DNA of 44,365 nucleotides. Source: Bacteroidota bacterium (GTDB lineage Bacteria; Bacteroidota; Bacteroidia; Flavobacteriales; Flavobacteriaceae). A model generated the notes under the pieces. That model saw only the letters and a list, made by a program, of their open reading frames with translations. It made no database searches and was not told where the DNA came from. Each line of letters starts with the position of its first letter. The stretch's first letter is position 1. Shown here piece after piece: positions 18,534 through 27,333 of this stretch. A program made the position numbers and the translations under genes. The DNA is taken from the NCBI GenBank assembly GCA_024279425.1, contig JAJRRO010000058.1, positions 1 through 44,365 of the forward strand, read 5' to 3'.

Positions 18534-18863
18534 ATGATCCTGGTCTTTAAACATTTTTTTTATAAGAATTATGTTGGTCTGTCCTTTTGGCCATTCATTT
18601 TCTTGAAGAATGATTCCTTAAAGGAGGATATAGTTTTAATTAATCATGAAAAAATACACTTGGAGCAACAGAAAGAGTTGTTGATTATTCCCTTTTACTT
18701 GCTTTATATCATTGAATGGATACTAAGATCCATATACTATTTTGATATCTATAAGGCCTACCAGAACATTAGTTTTGAACGTGAAGCTTATTACAATGAA
18801 AAAGGCCTCGATTACCTAAAGGCCCGTAAAGCATTTAGCTTTATTAAATATCTTTGGCGTTGA
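18534..18863 (+). CDS. small conserved protein with HEKIH zinc-peptidase-like motif
   Basis: I choose the ATG at 18534 (MILVFKHFF); an upstream TTG in frame is less likely. The 109-residue product has an N-terminal hydrophobic stretch (YVGLSFWPFIFLK), then VLINHEKIHLEQQKELLIIP, a hydrophobic segment (FYLLYIIEWILRSIYYF), and SFEREAYYNEKGLDYLKARK. HEKIH fits the HExxH zinc-binding pattern and E in FEREAY could be a third ligand, as in minimal metallopeptidases. Activity is not established. It is the first gene of a plus-strand run; the next frame starts 11 bases later. Confidence 0.75.
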   Translation: MILVFKHFFYKNYVGLSFWPFIFLKNDSLKEDIVLINHEKIHLEQQKELLIIPFYLLYIIEWILRSIYYFDIYKAYQNISFEREAYYNEKGLDYLKARKAFSFIKYLWR

Positions 18864-18874
18864 ATTCGTGACAA

Positions 18875-19780
18875 TTGCAAACATTAAATCAAAAGGTAAG
18901 CCTTCCTATACTTGAAGAAAAAAAAGTATCGCTCTTTGTTAAAAGAGAAGATAAGATACATACATTGATTTCAGGGAATAAATATAGGAAGCTCAAATAC
19001 AATATAAAAAGGGCCAAAAGTGATCACTTCGATACTTTGTTGACTTTTGGAGGGGCCTACTCAAATCATATTGTCGCTACGGCCTGCGCGGCCAAAGAGA
19101 ATGGATTAAAAAGTATTGGAATTATCCGTGGTGAGGAATTGGCTCTCAAATGGCAAAAAAACCATACATTATCCATGGCCAGGGAACTCGGAATGCAACT
19201 CAAGTTTATATCAAGGGGAGATTATAAGAACAAGCATTCACCTCAATTTCTTAAACAGCTCAATTCAGAATTTGATACATTTTATTTGTTGCCTGAAGGG
19301 GGGACCAATAATTTGGCCGTATTGGGATGTCAGGAAATTTTGACGCAAAATGATGCTGTTTTTGACGTTATATGTAGCAGTGTTGGTACTGGCGGTACCA
19401 TTGCGGGAATAATCAATTCGTCATCTTCAAAACAACACGTAATTGGGTTCCCAGCATTAAAAGGTGATTTTTTAAAGGAAGATATTTGTAAATTTGCGCT
19501 GAAAAAGAATTGGGAATTGCAAACAAATTTTCATTTTGGGGGATATGCAAAGACATCAACGGAACTCATTGATTTTATGAATGACTTTAAAAAACGGACT
19601 CAAATTCCCTTGGATCCCATATACACCGCAAAAATGATGTATGGTATTTTGAGGATGGTCGAAGCAGGAAAATTTGAACCCGAAACAAAAATATTGGCCA
19701 TACATACTGGTGGTTTGCAGGGTGTTGTGGGGATGAATGCAATTTTGAAAAAGAAAAACCTACCATTGATCGACTTATGA
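18875..19780 (+). CDS. PLP enzyme, D-cysteine desulfhydrase / ACC deaminase family
   Basis: The 301-residue protein belongs to the fold-type II PLP family. The Schiff-base lysine is in LISGNKYRKLKYN (K in SGNKYRK), following FVKREDKIH. The glycine-rich phosphate site is SSVGTGGTIAGI, and LLTFGGAYSNH lies between. The start is a TTG at 18875: an in-frame TGA sits at 18869-18871 and the next ATG would remove the catalytic region. Likely reaction: breakdown of D-cysteine or a related amino acid to a 2-oxo acid plus ammonia, with sulfide in the cysteine case. It overlaps the next gene by 4 bases (ATGA). Confidence 0.87.
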   Translation: MQTLNQKVSLPILEEKKVSLFVKREDKIHTLISGNKYRKLKYNIKRAKSDHFDTLLTFGGAYSNHIVATACAAKENGLKSIGIIRGEELALKWQKNHTLSMARELGMQLKFISRGDYKNKHSPQFLKQLNSEFDTFYLLPEGGTNNLAVLGCQEILTQNDAVFDVICSSVGTGGTIAGIINSSSSKQHVIGFPALKGDFLKEDICKFALKKNWELQTNFHFGGYAKTSTELIDFMNDFKKRTQIPLDPIYTAKMMYGILRMVEAGKFEPETKILAIHTGGLQGVVGMNAILKKKNLPLIDL

Positions 19781-20619
19781 CAAAAAGACTGATAGTACTG
19801 GCTATAATAGGAGTGTTTTGTATGGGCTGTAAGGTTAAGAAGAGAACCACCCATTCGGATGGTGACAAACAGAAGACAGTATCAACCAAGATAACCTCCG
19901 ATTCCAAAAAGTATGCTTCCAAAGGGCTTTTCCCATTACCGGAGGACACGGGGCAATTCCATAAGTTCACCATTTCCTCTGTTGATGAATACATAAGTAT
20001 CTTTTCGAAAATTGCGCAAAATGAAATGAGGGCATATGGCATACCTGCCAGCATAACCCTTGCCCAAGGTTTATTGGAAAGTGGCTTGGGCAAAGGGGAA
20101 TTGGTTGCTAAAACGAATAATCATTTTGGAATTAAATGTCATAAGGGCTGGCAAGGCGAGTATGATTTTCATGATGATGACGAAAAAGGGGAGTGTTTTA
20201 GAAAATATAATCATCCCATGTACTCGTATCGAGACCATAGCGAATTTTTATCTTCCCGTGCCAGATATGCTTTTTTGTTCAACTATGGTAGCAGTGATTA
20301 TAAGCGATGGGCAAAAGGCCTTCGTCAAGCTGGGTATGCAACCGATAAGAAATATCCGCAAAAATTAATTTATTTGATCGAGAAGAACCGCTTGTACAAG
20401 TTTGATAAAAGGGTTAAAGTAGAACGGTCCCTTGTCAATATAAAGCATAGGAAATATGAAAGTAAGATCTATATTGTAAAAAAAGGAGATACGCTTTATT
20501 CAATTTCTAGAAGACACTTTATTTCTGTAAACGAAATTAAGCGTATGAATAACATGGAAACCAATAATCTGGCCATAGGGCAAGAACTTACCTTAAATAC
20601 AGAATCAACCAAAAAATAA
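19777..20619 (+). CDS. GH73-type glucosaminidase lipoprotein with C-terminal LysM
   Basis: The 280-residue protein starts with a lipoprotein signal (IIGVFCMGC) and a Lys/Thr-rich linker. The glucosaminidase domain spans about residues 65-200, with [20 protein letters not shown] (catalytic Glu in LLESGLG) and [13 protein letters not shown] single LysM follows at about 230-275 ([17 protein letters not shown] ... [15 protein letters not shown]). It should cut the glycan strand of peptidoglycan from an outer-membrane anchor. It overlaps the genes on both sides (4 bases upstream, 1 base downstream), so it is expressed with the PLP enzyme and hemL. Confidence 0.92.
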   Translation: MTKRLIVLAIIGVFCMGCKVKKRTTHSDGDKQKTVSTKITSDSKKYASKGLFPLPEDTGQFHKFTISSVDEYISIFSKIAQNEMRAYGIPASITLAQGLLESGLGKGELVAKTNNHFGIKCHKGWQGEYDFHDDDEKGECFRKYNHPMYSYRDHSEFLSSRARYAFLFNYGSSDYKRWAKGLRQAGYATDKKYPQKLIYLIEKNRLYKFDKRVKVERSLVNIKHRKYESKIYIVKKGDTLYSISRRHFISVNEIKRMNNMETNNLAIGQELTLNTESTKK

Positions 20620-21899
20620 TGATCTATCAAAGAAGCAGTGCCCTGTTTTCAGAGGCGAAGAAGTATATTCCAGGTGGTGTAAATTCACCCGTTCGGGCCT
20701 TTAAGGCTGTAGGTGGAGACCCCATATTTGTAAAAAGTGCGAAAGGAGCTTATTTATATGATGAAGACGGAAATAGATTAATAGATTATATCGCATCTTG
20801 GGGCCCACTCATTTTAGGGCATGCCTATGAACCGGTAATCAATGCCGTGATCGATAAGGCCAAGAAAGGTACTTCATTCGGAATGCCGACTGAAATAGAA
20901 ACAGAGCTGGCCAGACTTGCTGTCTCCATGGTCCCTAATATTGATAAAATAAGATTTGTGAATAGTGGCACTGAGGCTTGTATGAGTGCCGTACGTTTGG
21001 CCCGTGGGTATACGGGTAATGACAAGATTATAAAATTTGCCGGATGCTATCATGGTCATTCAGATTCCTTTTTGATTCAGGCTGGCAGTGGTGCCGTTAC
21101 CTTTGGCAGTCCTAATAGTCCCGGTGTTACCCAAGGTACGGCTAAAGACACTTTGCTGGCGACCTATAATAATCTAGAAAGTGTTAAAGAATTGGCCGCG
21201 GCAAATATAGGTGAAATTGCTGCAGTGATCATAGAGCCGGTAGCTGGCAATATGGGATGTATTATTCCCACAGAGGAATTTATCAAAGGGTTGCGTGACC
21301 TTTGCACACGGGACAACATACTATTGATTTTTGATGAGGTGATGACAGGCTTTCGATTGGGAAAAGGAGGTGCGCAGGAAGTTTTGGGAGTAGATGCCGA
21401 TATAGTGACCTTTGGAAAGGTAATTGGCGGTGGACTGCCCGTGGGAGCATTTGCAGCTCGTGAAGACATTATGAATCAATTGGCACCAGACGGGCCTGTT
21501 TATCAGGCTGGGACCTTAAGTGGTAACCCATTGGCCATGAGCGCAGGTTTGGCCATGTTGACCGAACTGAACGACCATCCAGATATTTTTAGAAGCTTGG
21601 CCGACAAGACAACTTACCTGCATAAGGGCATTGAAAATGTATTGATTGAAAAAGGAATCTCACATCAAATCAATCGGTCCGGAAGTATGATTTCCGTTCA
21701 CTTCACAGATGAACCTGTTGTTGATTTTGAATCATCTGCCAAAGGCAATAATGATACATTTAAAAAGTACTTTCATGGTATGCTGGACCAAGGAGTTTAT
21801 TTACCACCTAGTGCCTTTGAAAGTTATTTCTTGAATGATGCCCTGTCTTATGAAGATCTGGATGAAACTATCACTGCAGTGAACAAGATATTTAGTTGA
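20619..21899 (+). CDS. hemL: glutamate-1-semialdehyde 2,1-aminomutase
   Basis: The 426-residue protein has the aminotransferase class III fold with GSAM signatures: [12 protein letters not shown] near the N-terminus, [46 protein letters not shown], and the PLP lysine in [15 protein letters not shown]. It makes 5-aminolevulinate in the C5 haem pathway. It begins at the stop codon of the glucosaminidase gene (TAATG) and is the last gene of the plus-strand run. Confidence 0.97.
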   Translation: MIYQRSSALFSEAKKYIPGGVNSPVRAFKAVGGDPIFVKSAKGAYLYDEDGNRLIDYIASWGPLILGHAYEPVINAVIDKAKKGTSFGMPTEIETELARLAVSMVPNIDKIRFVNSGTEACMSAVRLARGYTGNDKIIKFAGCYHGHSDSFLIQAGSGAVTFGSPNSPGVTQGTAKDTLLATYNNLESVKELAAANIGEIAAVIIEPVAGNMGCIIPTEEFIKGLRDLCTRDNILLIFDEVMTGFRLGKGGAQEVLGVDADIVTFGKVIGGGLPVGAFAAREDIMNQLAPDGPVYQAGTLSGNPLAMSAGLAMLTELNDHPDIFRSLADKTTYLHKGIENVLIEKGISHQINRSGSMISVHFTDEPVVDFESSAKGNNDTFKKYFHGMLDQGVYLPPSAFESYFLNDALSYEDLDETITAVNKIFS

Positions 21900-21905
21900 T
21901 TTAAG

Positions 21906-22301
21906 TTACATCACGTGAATCTTTTTATCTAGAACCTTGAGATGCTCAAGCAGTTTTTTGTTTTGTTTAGGAGTAAGCTGTTTGCTAACCTTCCTGTCGA
22001 GCTCCTTTTCTAGATCGTCGATTTTTTTTTTGTTACTACCGTGATGTTTTCTTTTAATCTTCTTTCTTGGGTTTTTTAAAAGTTTTTGCTTTTGAATTTC
22101 ATGACCACTGTATATCCTTTGGATATTCTTTCTTTGATTTTTATCATCCAAATGTACGATTTTATTCAACTCCTCAGTTTTAATATCGGCAATATACTCG
22201 ACCTTCTCAAGGTTAATTACATTTTTCTTTTTTTGGGATTGTATTGTATGGGTAAAAAAGATAAAAATCAGACCGACCAATGTTAAGCTAATATTTTTCA
22301 T
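21906..22301 (-). CDS. small secreted basic protein, Spy/LTXXQ-like
   Basis: The protein has 131 residues, with a signal peptide of about 22 residues (SLTLVGLIFIFFTHTIQS). The mature part is very rich in Lys and mostly helical (KKIKRKHHGSNKKKIDDLEK) and contains QLTPKQNKKLLEHL, reminiscent of the LTXXQ repeat of Spy/CpxP-type periplasmic chaperones. The gene downstream of which it lies encodes a clearer member of that group. The similarity is weak, so the family call is tentative. Confidence 0.6.
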   Translation of the reverse strand: MKNISLTLVGLIFIFFTHTIQSQKKKNVINLEKVEYIADIKTEELNKIVHLDDKNQRKNIQRIYSGHEIQKQKLLKNPRKKIKRKHHGSNKKKIDDLEKELDRKVSKQLTPKQNKKLLEHLKVLDKKIHVM

Positions 22302-22350
22302 ATCAGTAAATATTTATGGTATAACGTGGAAGGACAAAAAAAAGTGTAAA

Positions 22351-22378
22351 AAAAATCAGAGTGATAAACCCTGATTTT
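22351..22378 (-). terminator. terminator of the Spy-like gene
   Basis: On the minus strand AAAATCAG and CTGATTTT pair around an 11-base loop and are followed by a run of Ts, 5 bases past the 22383 stop. Confidence 0.7.
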
Positions 22379-22382
22379 ACAA

Positions 22383-22832
22383 TTACTCCATCTTTTTTCT
22401 TCTTTTCTCCCCTGAATGTTTGCCTCGATGGCGCTTTCCTTTTTTAGGCTTCATTTCTTCCCATTTGTCAAACTGCTTCTCAGTAAGGATATTTTTTAGT
22501 TCGGCCTTATGGGCGATAGCTCCATCAAGTCTAGCTTTTTTCATGGCATAGAGCTCATCTGAAGACAGTTCAGATTTTTCACCTGTTTCTTTTTTTGCTT
22601 TATGTTCGGCCATTTTTGCTTTTCGAAGTTTTGCATGTTCTAGATGCAAAGACTGGATTTGGTCTTGTTGTGAATCGGTTAAATCCAAGGCCAAGGTCAT
22701 TTTTTTTGTTTGAAGGGTAGCTATCTGTTCAGTAGACATGTTTTTAAAGCCATCCTTATGCCTTCTTTCTCCATGCTGGGCTATTGTAGAAAAACCGGCT
22801 AAAAACACTGCCAATAAAATTACTTTTTTCAT
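22383..22832 (-). CDS. periplasmic Spy/CpxP-like LTXXQ protein
   Basis: I start at the ATG at 22832 (MKKVILLAVFLAGFSTIAQ), which yields a normal signal peptide; the longer frame upstream has no reason to be translated. The 149-residue protein has MSTEQIATLQTKKMTLALDL, then LTDSQQDQIQSLHLEHAK, and later ILTEKQFDKWEEM. These are the two LT-x-x-Q units typical of the Spy/CpxP group, which protect periplasmic proteins or sense envelope stress. The C-terminus is strongly basic (KPKKGKRHRGKHSGEKRRKK). It is followed by its own terminator. Confidence 0.82.
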   Translation of the reverse strand: MKKVILLAVFLAGFSTIAQHGERRHKDGFKNMSTEQIATLQTKKMTLALDLTDSQQDQIQSLHLEHAKLRKAKMAEHKAKKETGEKSELSSDELYAMKKARLDGAIAHKAELKNILTEKQFDKWEEMKPKKGKRHRGKHSGEKRRKKME

Positions 22833-22939
22833 GTTATTTGTTTTATGATTTTGAAGGTAAGACCAACTAAGGCGCAATTGGTTTAATGTTATTTCTGAAT
22901 TTGGGATTTTTTTAACCAATACTAAGGATATTAGATTTG

Positions 22940-22985
22940 CCCAAAAAAAAGAGGGCCTGCTTAATGCAGGCCCTCTTTTTTTGGG
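22940..22985. terminator. long bidirectional hairpin terminator
   Basis: CCC, eight A and GAGGGCCTGC (22940-22960) pair with GCAGGCCCTC, seven T and GGG (22966-22985) around loop TTAAT. The GC core flanked by A and T runs gives a T-tract in both directions. It lies 22 bases after the stop of the small gene at 23008, which it most likely terminates. Confidence 0.9.
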
Positions 22986-23007
22986 TTAAGATTTGTTCGA
23001 GGTATTT

Positions 23008-23172
23008 TTATTTTATCTCCGTTGTCTTCTCAAGCACAATATGCGCCATACTCAATTCTGCAATTTCTTGGTTATTGTTCTCAAGTTGGCTATCACTACC
23101 AATGGTGTAATAGGTAAAAGCTGAAGCTAAAAAACATGTAAAATAAACAAGACTCTTTACTTTAATGGACAT
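23008..23172 (-). CDS. 54-aa predicted secreted or membrane peptide
   Basis: A short frame starts MSIKVKSLVYFTCFLASAFT and ends SMAHIVLEKTTEIK. Residues 7-22 are hydrophobic, as in a signal peptide or single TM helix, and the rest is acidic. I recognise no family. Support comes from the compact frame, the signal-like N-terminus and the strong terminator 22 bases after its stop. Confidence 0.5.
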   Translation of the reverse strand: MSIKVKSLVYFTCFLASAFTYYTIGSDSQLENNNQEIAELSMAHIVLEKTTEIK

Positions 23173-23475
23173 GAAATTTGGTTTTTGATTCTGAATCTAA
23201 GATAGATATTGGAGTAGCTCAAAAAACCCAATTATTGTGAAATGATGCTTTGGGTGCAGTGAAAGGTTCAATTTATGTGGTTAAGTATTTTTGTTCATCG
23301 GATTTTATTGAATTTCAACGCGTGGCAGTAATTTTAGGTCATTAAATTCAATATTGTTCTAAGGAATTTTGGAAAAAGTAATTTAAAGTGTAACACTTTT
23401 GGTTTTATACAGTCTTGTTAATAGAGAATTTCATTTTTTCTCCCGACACTCATCGGGATTCGAATTAGTCTAGAA
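23173..23475. other. intergenic, one small hairpin
   Basis: I see no gene in these 303 bases. TCCCGA (23442-23447) and TCGGGA (23454-23459) form a small inverted repeat around loop CACTCA. It has no T-tract after it. The rest appears to be plain AT-rich spacer between two minus-strand genes, where a promoter for the 54-aa peptide must lie. Confidence 0.5.
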
Positions 23476-23504
23476 ATAAAGCCGCTGCAATGCAGTGGCT
23501 TTAT
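23476..23504 (-). terminator. terminator of the DASS transporter gene
   Basis: ATAAAGCCGCTGC (23476-23488) pairs with GCAGTGGCTTTAT (23492-23504) around a 3-base loop, with one G-T wobble. It lies 30 bases past the transporter stop and closes the long minus-strand block. Confidence 0.75.
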
Positions 23505-23534
23505 TTTATTGGGGGATAAGAGGATGAGGGTATT

Positions 23535-24965
23535 TTAGAATACTAATGGAATAATAAATTGGAACAGTAGTACCAGCAAGCCTACTGCAATCAGATTCAA
23601 AATGATTCCAACCCGCGCCATTTGGTGCACTTTTATGTAACCACTGGCAAAGACTATGGCATTGGGAGGTGTTGCCATCGGCAGCATAAATGCGCAGCTA
23701 CTCGCTATAGTGACAGGTATGAGCAAATAGAGGATGGGAATTTCCAGACCTATGGCTATACCGGCAACTACGGGCGCAAGAACTGCCACCAAAGCAACAT
23801 TACTCATTAATTCGGTCATAAAGAGCATTAGGAAAATAAGCAATACAGCGGTTAGCAAGATGCTGATTTCACTTGCCGCAATGGTATGGGCAACAAGGTC
23901 GACAATTCCACTTACTGACATTCCCTTCGCTAGGGCAAGTCCACCACCAAACAAGATTAGAATTCCCCAAGCCAATCTTTGGGTGTCCTTCCACTTAATC
24001 AGAAAATCTCCTTTTTTGATATTGTAGGGTATTGAGAACAAAGATATGGCGGCTATCATACTTATAATGGTATCCGAGAGCCCCAGACCTGGGAATATTT
24101 TATTGATCAGGGTACGAAAAATCCATAAAAAAACGATGACTCCAAATATTGATAAAACCATTTTTTCTTTGCCGCTCATAGGTCCTAGTTTTTGCAATTC
24201 GGTATTGATTACCTCTTTAGAAGCCGTAAATTTTAGTTGCTTGTTTGGGAACATCCATTTCACCAATACGAAATAACTGATTGTAATCATTATTACCGAA
24301 AACGGCACCCCGATTACCATCCATTTTAGAAATGAAATTTCAATGTTGTACTCATTTTCCAAGAGTCCTATCATAACAGAATTGGGAGGAGTTCCAATAA
24401 CGGTGGCTATGCCGCCCGCGTTCGCCGAAAATGCAATTCCCAACATGACGCTTAAGGCGAAATTGCGATCGTTTTTGGTAAAACCATCTGCATCATTGAT
24501 CAAAAGCCCTATGACCGACATCGCAATTGGGAGCATTACCACTGTACTTGCGGTATTGCTTATCCACATGCTCAATGATGCTGTGGCTATCATAAAGCCA
24601 AGGACTACTTTATTGGGAGTGGTACCCGTTATTTTTATTATGTTAAGGGCTATGCGTTTGTGAAGGTTTACATTTTCAAGCGCCAGGGCCAATACAAACC
24701 CACCGAAAAACAGAAAAATAATCGGACTTCCATAATTTGCGCCTACATCCCCTATAGACATTATTTTTAGTAGCGGGAAAAGAACCAAAGGCAGCAATGC
24801 GGTGACCGATATTGATACTGCTTCAGTAATCCACCAAATGACCATCCATAGGGCAACGGCAATAACTGCGTCTCCTTTTTCTGAGACTATGGTGCTTGGT
24901 AAATTGGTGAAAATAAAAAAAAGAATAGGTCCTAGTAAAAGACCTAATTTTCTGCTAAGATTCAT
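23535..24965 (-). CDS. DASS/SLC13-type sodium:anion (dicarboxylate) symporter
   Basis: The protein has 476 residues and about 11-13 TM segments. It has the two substrate/sodium-site signatures of the family: MWISNTASTVVMLPIA in the first half, and MSNVALVAVLAPV with MLPMATPPNAIVFA in the second. Members take up succinate, malate, citrate or sulfate with sodium. Specificity is not readable here. It lies 51 bases downstream of the cytochrome/LRR gene on the same strand with no terminator seen between, so it may be the last gene of that operon and import its product. Confidence 0.9.
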   Translation of the reverse strand: MNLSRKLGLLLGPILFFIFTNLPSTIVSEKGDAVIAVALWMVIWWITEAVSISVTALLPLVLFPLLKIMSIGDVGANYGSPIIFLFFGGFVLALALENVNLHKRIALNIIKITGTTPNKVVLGFMIATASLSMWISNTASTVVMLPIAMSVIGLLINDADGFTKNDRNFALSVMLGIAFSANAGGIATVIGTPPNSVMIGLLENEYNIEISFLKWMVIGVPFSVIMITISYFVLVKWMFPNKQLKFTASKEVINTELQKLGPMSGKEKMVLSIFGVIVFLWIFRTLINKIFPGLGLSDTIISMIAAISLFSIPYNIKKGDFLIKWKDTQRLAWGILILFGGGLALAKGMSVSGIVDLVAHTIAASEISILLTAVLLIFLMLFMTELMSNVALVAVLAPVVAGIAIGLEIPILYLLIPVTIASSCAFMLPMATPPNAIVFASGYIKVHQMARVGIILNLIAVGLLVLLFQFIIPLVF

Positions 24966-25016
24966 ATAAATTACATTAATTGCCCTAAACTATGTTTTTT
25001 CTTTTTCTTATGAAAA

Positions 25017-26411
25017 TTAATACACAATGGAATCCGAAGCTATTGCCGGTAGTTGATAATTACCATAATCAATAAGAATTTGGCCATCGTTCAAGGATTG
25101 AACTCCATTGGCATCTACGTTGGTCTTATAAAGGTGTACTTTTTTAAGTTTTTTAAAGTTGGAAAAGACCTGCAAATATTGCCCTTCAAATTTTGAACTG
25201 GTTAAATTGATTGATTTTAAATGCTCTTGGGATTCCAGAAGTGAAATGCCTTGGCCGGTAACCGATGTATTGTCTAACTTTAATATGGTCAAATTGGGCA
25301 GCATGGCCAGTTTCGAAAATATTGAGTCCGTTACTTGGGTTCCCCCAAGATCTAACCTTGCAATTTGCTCTCCGATAGGAATCAGTGTTTTGAAATCCGA
25401 ATTACTAAACGAGGGTTTATTAATACAGGAAACATTCAAGAAATTGGAAGCCTTGCTTATCAAATCAACATGTACGCCCATTTGTTCTATCTTTTTGATA
25501 CTATCTTGGGAAGCTGCTATAATTTCGATTGGAGGATGATCATCGTCTAATTTTTTAGGAAAAAAAGACAGAAACAGCTCTTTGGGAAGAGCTAATTCTC
25601 CAATAGATTTATCGAACGGATTGCCATTGGCGACCCAAGTCTCGATGAGTTTTATTTCTTCTTTGGACGGCTGTGTTTTGTCTTTGGGAGGCATATGATC
25701 TTCATCATCTTTGGGTAAGACCAATCGAGAGAAAAGTTGACTTTCCCCTGGATTTTCCTGAACTATGATTTCTCCATTTTCACCACCTTGTAAAATGCCT
25801 TCCTCGCTATGTAAAAGCAAATCCCCCTTTGATTTTTTAGGGCTATGGCAGCTAAGGCATTTGTTATTTATAATGGGCTTTATCACGTCTTCATATAGCA
25901 TCGCGTCTTGCCAATTTTCGTCATTGAGAACAATTTCCTTTTCCTCATACGTTTCAAAGCCCAAAGCCGACTTAATACTATTGGGCAAGGGCTCTATCAG
26001 GTAATCCTCGCCATGGGTTATATTCCCACCTTGGTGGCCAGTGACGGAAATTAAAATAAAAAATACGATAGAAAGAGCCAGCAATGGAATTTTTGTGAGA
26101 AAATCAACAGTCTTCAATTCCTTTGTTTTCGCATACATTAGAAATGAAAATAGAGCTGTGGCAATGCCGGACCATAAGTGAAGTTTTACGGTATCAAAGG
26201 TGTAACCTTCGCCCAGATATTGCAAATACCCAGTAATGCAGGCCAAAACAGCACTGATGCCTGCCCAAAAATAGATTAAGGGTATCACTTTGACATATTC
26301 TGCTTTTTTTCGGTCATACCACTGAAGCAGAAGTCCTAGGATTATGAATCCGATAGGTAAGTGAACCAATAATGGATGTAGTCTTCCTAATAGTTGTTTC
26401 AGAACGTCCAT
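25017..26411 (-). CDS. membrane protein: DUF2231 + PSCyt1 haem domain + leucine-rich repeats
   Basis: The protein has 464 residues in three parts. Residues 1-125 have about four TM helices (starting LHPLLVHLPIGFIILGLLLQ) of the DUF2231 type. Residues 170-270 form a planctomycete-type cytochrome c domain with haem motif CLSCH (C185, C188, H189) and a possible Met ligand in DDEDHMPPKDKTQ. Residues 345-455 hold leucine-rich repeat units (ARLDLGGTQVTDSIF, TILKLDNTSVTGQGI, KSINLTSSKFEGQY). It could pass electrons at the inner membrane from the secreted partner proteins of this operon. It starts 12 bases after the isomerase-like gene. Confidence 0.85.
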   Translation of the reverse strand: MDVLKQLLGRLHPLLVHLPIGFIILGLLLQWYDRKKAEYVKVIPLIYFWAGISAVLACITGYLQYLGEGYTFDTVKLHLWSGIATALFSFLMYAKTKELKTVDFLTKIPLLALSIVFFILISVTGHQGGNITHGEDYLIEPLPNSIKSALGFETYEEKEIVLNDENWQDAMLYEDVIKPIINNKCLSCHSPKKSKGDLLLHSEEGILQGGENGEIIVQENPGESQLFSRLVLPKDDEDHMPPKDKTQPSKEEIKLIETWVANGNPFDKSIGELALPKELFLSFFPKKLDDDHPPIEIIAASQDSIKKIEQMGVHVDLISKASNFLNVSCINKPSFSNSDFKTLIPIGEQIARLDLGGTQVTDSIFSKLAMLPNLTILKLDNTSVTGQGISLLESQEHLKSINLTSSKFEGQYLQVFSNFKKLKKVHLYKTNVDANGVQSLNDGQILIDYGNYQLPAIASDSIVY

Positions 26412-26423
26412 GCAATACGTGGT

Positions 26424-27302
26424 TTATTCAATATTCATTCTTTCTTTAAGGGACTTCATGATAAAGACATTCGCTTTCCACTGATCCGCAACGGGCAACC
26501 TAGTATATGGTAGTGTAGGCATATAATTGGGTGGTCCGAACTCTGAGGTTATGGTAAATGGGCGATTACTTTCTGTCCATTTCCTGCGGATGACCTTTTC
26601 CCAAATATCCAAATGACGATTTAGGGCATTTTGCCATTCTGGGGCCTCTGGATCGTTTACCTGGGGTCCTTCAGCATACCCTACACGGGCATGGATATGA
26701 TGTGATCTATTGAGGACTTTCTCCAATATTTTTTCTTGGTCTTGCAACAAAGATTCATGCACCACCATCCAATGGCTTATGTCCAAATTCATTTTTAAAT
26801 CCGGGATTTTTTTTAAATATTCATGAGTGTCCGGAAGGTTGAAGCTGAATCGGCCTCTATGGGTTTCGTGATATATGGGCACGTTATTCTCTTTGGCGAT
26901 TCTATTGGCAGCTTCTATGAATGCCTTGTTCTGTTCAAAGGTGAAAAAGTCGCTTCCAGTGTGACAGTTGATGTAAGCAGGTTTCCAGTTTATCAAGGTT
27001 TTGAAATGGTTGGTATAGGCCTTAAGACTTTTCTCGAAAGGCAATGATTTGTTCGTTCCAGCCAAAAACCCCACGTCCAAGCCATGTTTTTCCAATGCTG
27101 CCTTCAATTGATTTTGACTTTCTTGTTTGGCGGGAAACCAGATTTCAATACCATCATATCCAGAGGCTTTCGTGCGTTCGCAGAAAGCATCCCAAGAAAC
27201 TGTTCTTCCCCAATCAGTATTAAAAAACTGGAGTTTGCCAGAGGATTGGGAATATGTTGAAATGCTTAAAAAAAATGAAATCAATAAGAATGATAACCTC
27301 AT
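26424..27302 (-). CDS. secreted sugar phosphate isomerase/epimerase-like TIM barrel
   Basis: The protein has 292 residues with a signal peptide (SFLLISFFLSISTYSQ), so it acts outside the cytoplasm, unlike classic sugar isomerases. The xylose-isomerase-like barrel shows SGYDGIEIWFPA near strand 2, INCHTGSDFFTF, YHETHRGRFSFNLPDT, LDISHW and a late TSEFGPPNYM. The metal ligands of the family are Glu, Asp, His and Glu; candidates are the Glu of HETHRG, the Asp of LDISHW, a His in HIHARVG and the Glu of TSEFGP. Substrate unknown. It sits 31 bases after the DUF1501 gene. Confidence 0.87.
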   Translation of the reverse strand: MRLSFLLISFFLSISTYSQSSGKLQFFNTDWGRTVSWDAFCERTKASGYDGIEIWFPAKQESQNQLKAALEKHGLDVGFLAGTNKSLPFEKSLKAYTNHFKTLINWKPAYINCHTGSDFFTFEQNKAFIEAANRIAKENNVPIYHETHRGRFSFNLPDTHEYLKKIPDLKMNLDISHWMVVHESLLQDQEKILEKVLNRSHHIHARVGYAEGPQVNDPEAPEWQNALNRHLDIWEKVIRRKWTESNRPFTITSEFGPPNYMPTLPYTRLPVADQWKANVFIMKSLKERMNIE

Positions 27303-27333
27303 GGAATAGGGTAGATTGGTTTGGGTTTATAAG

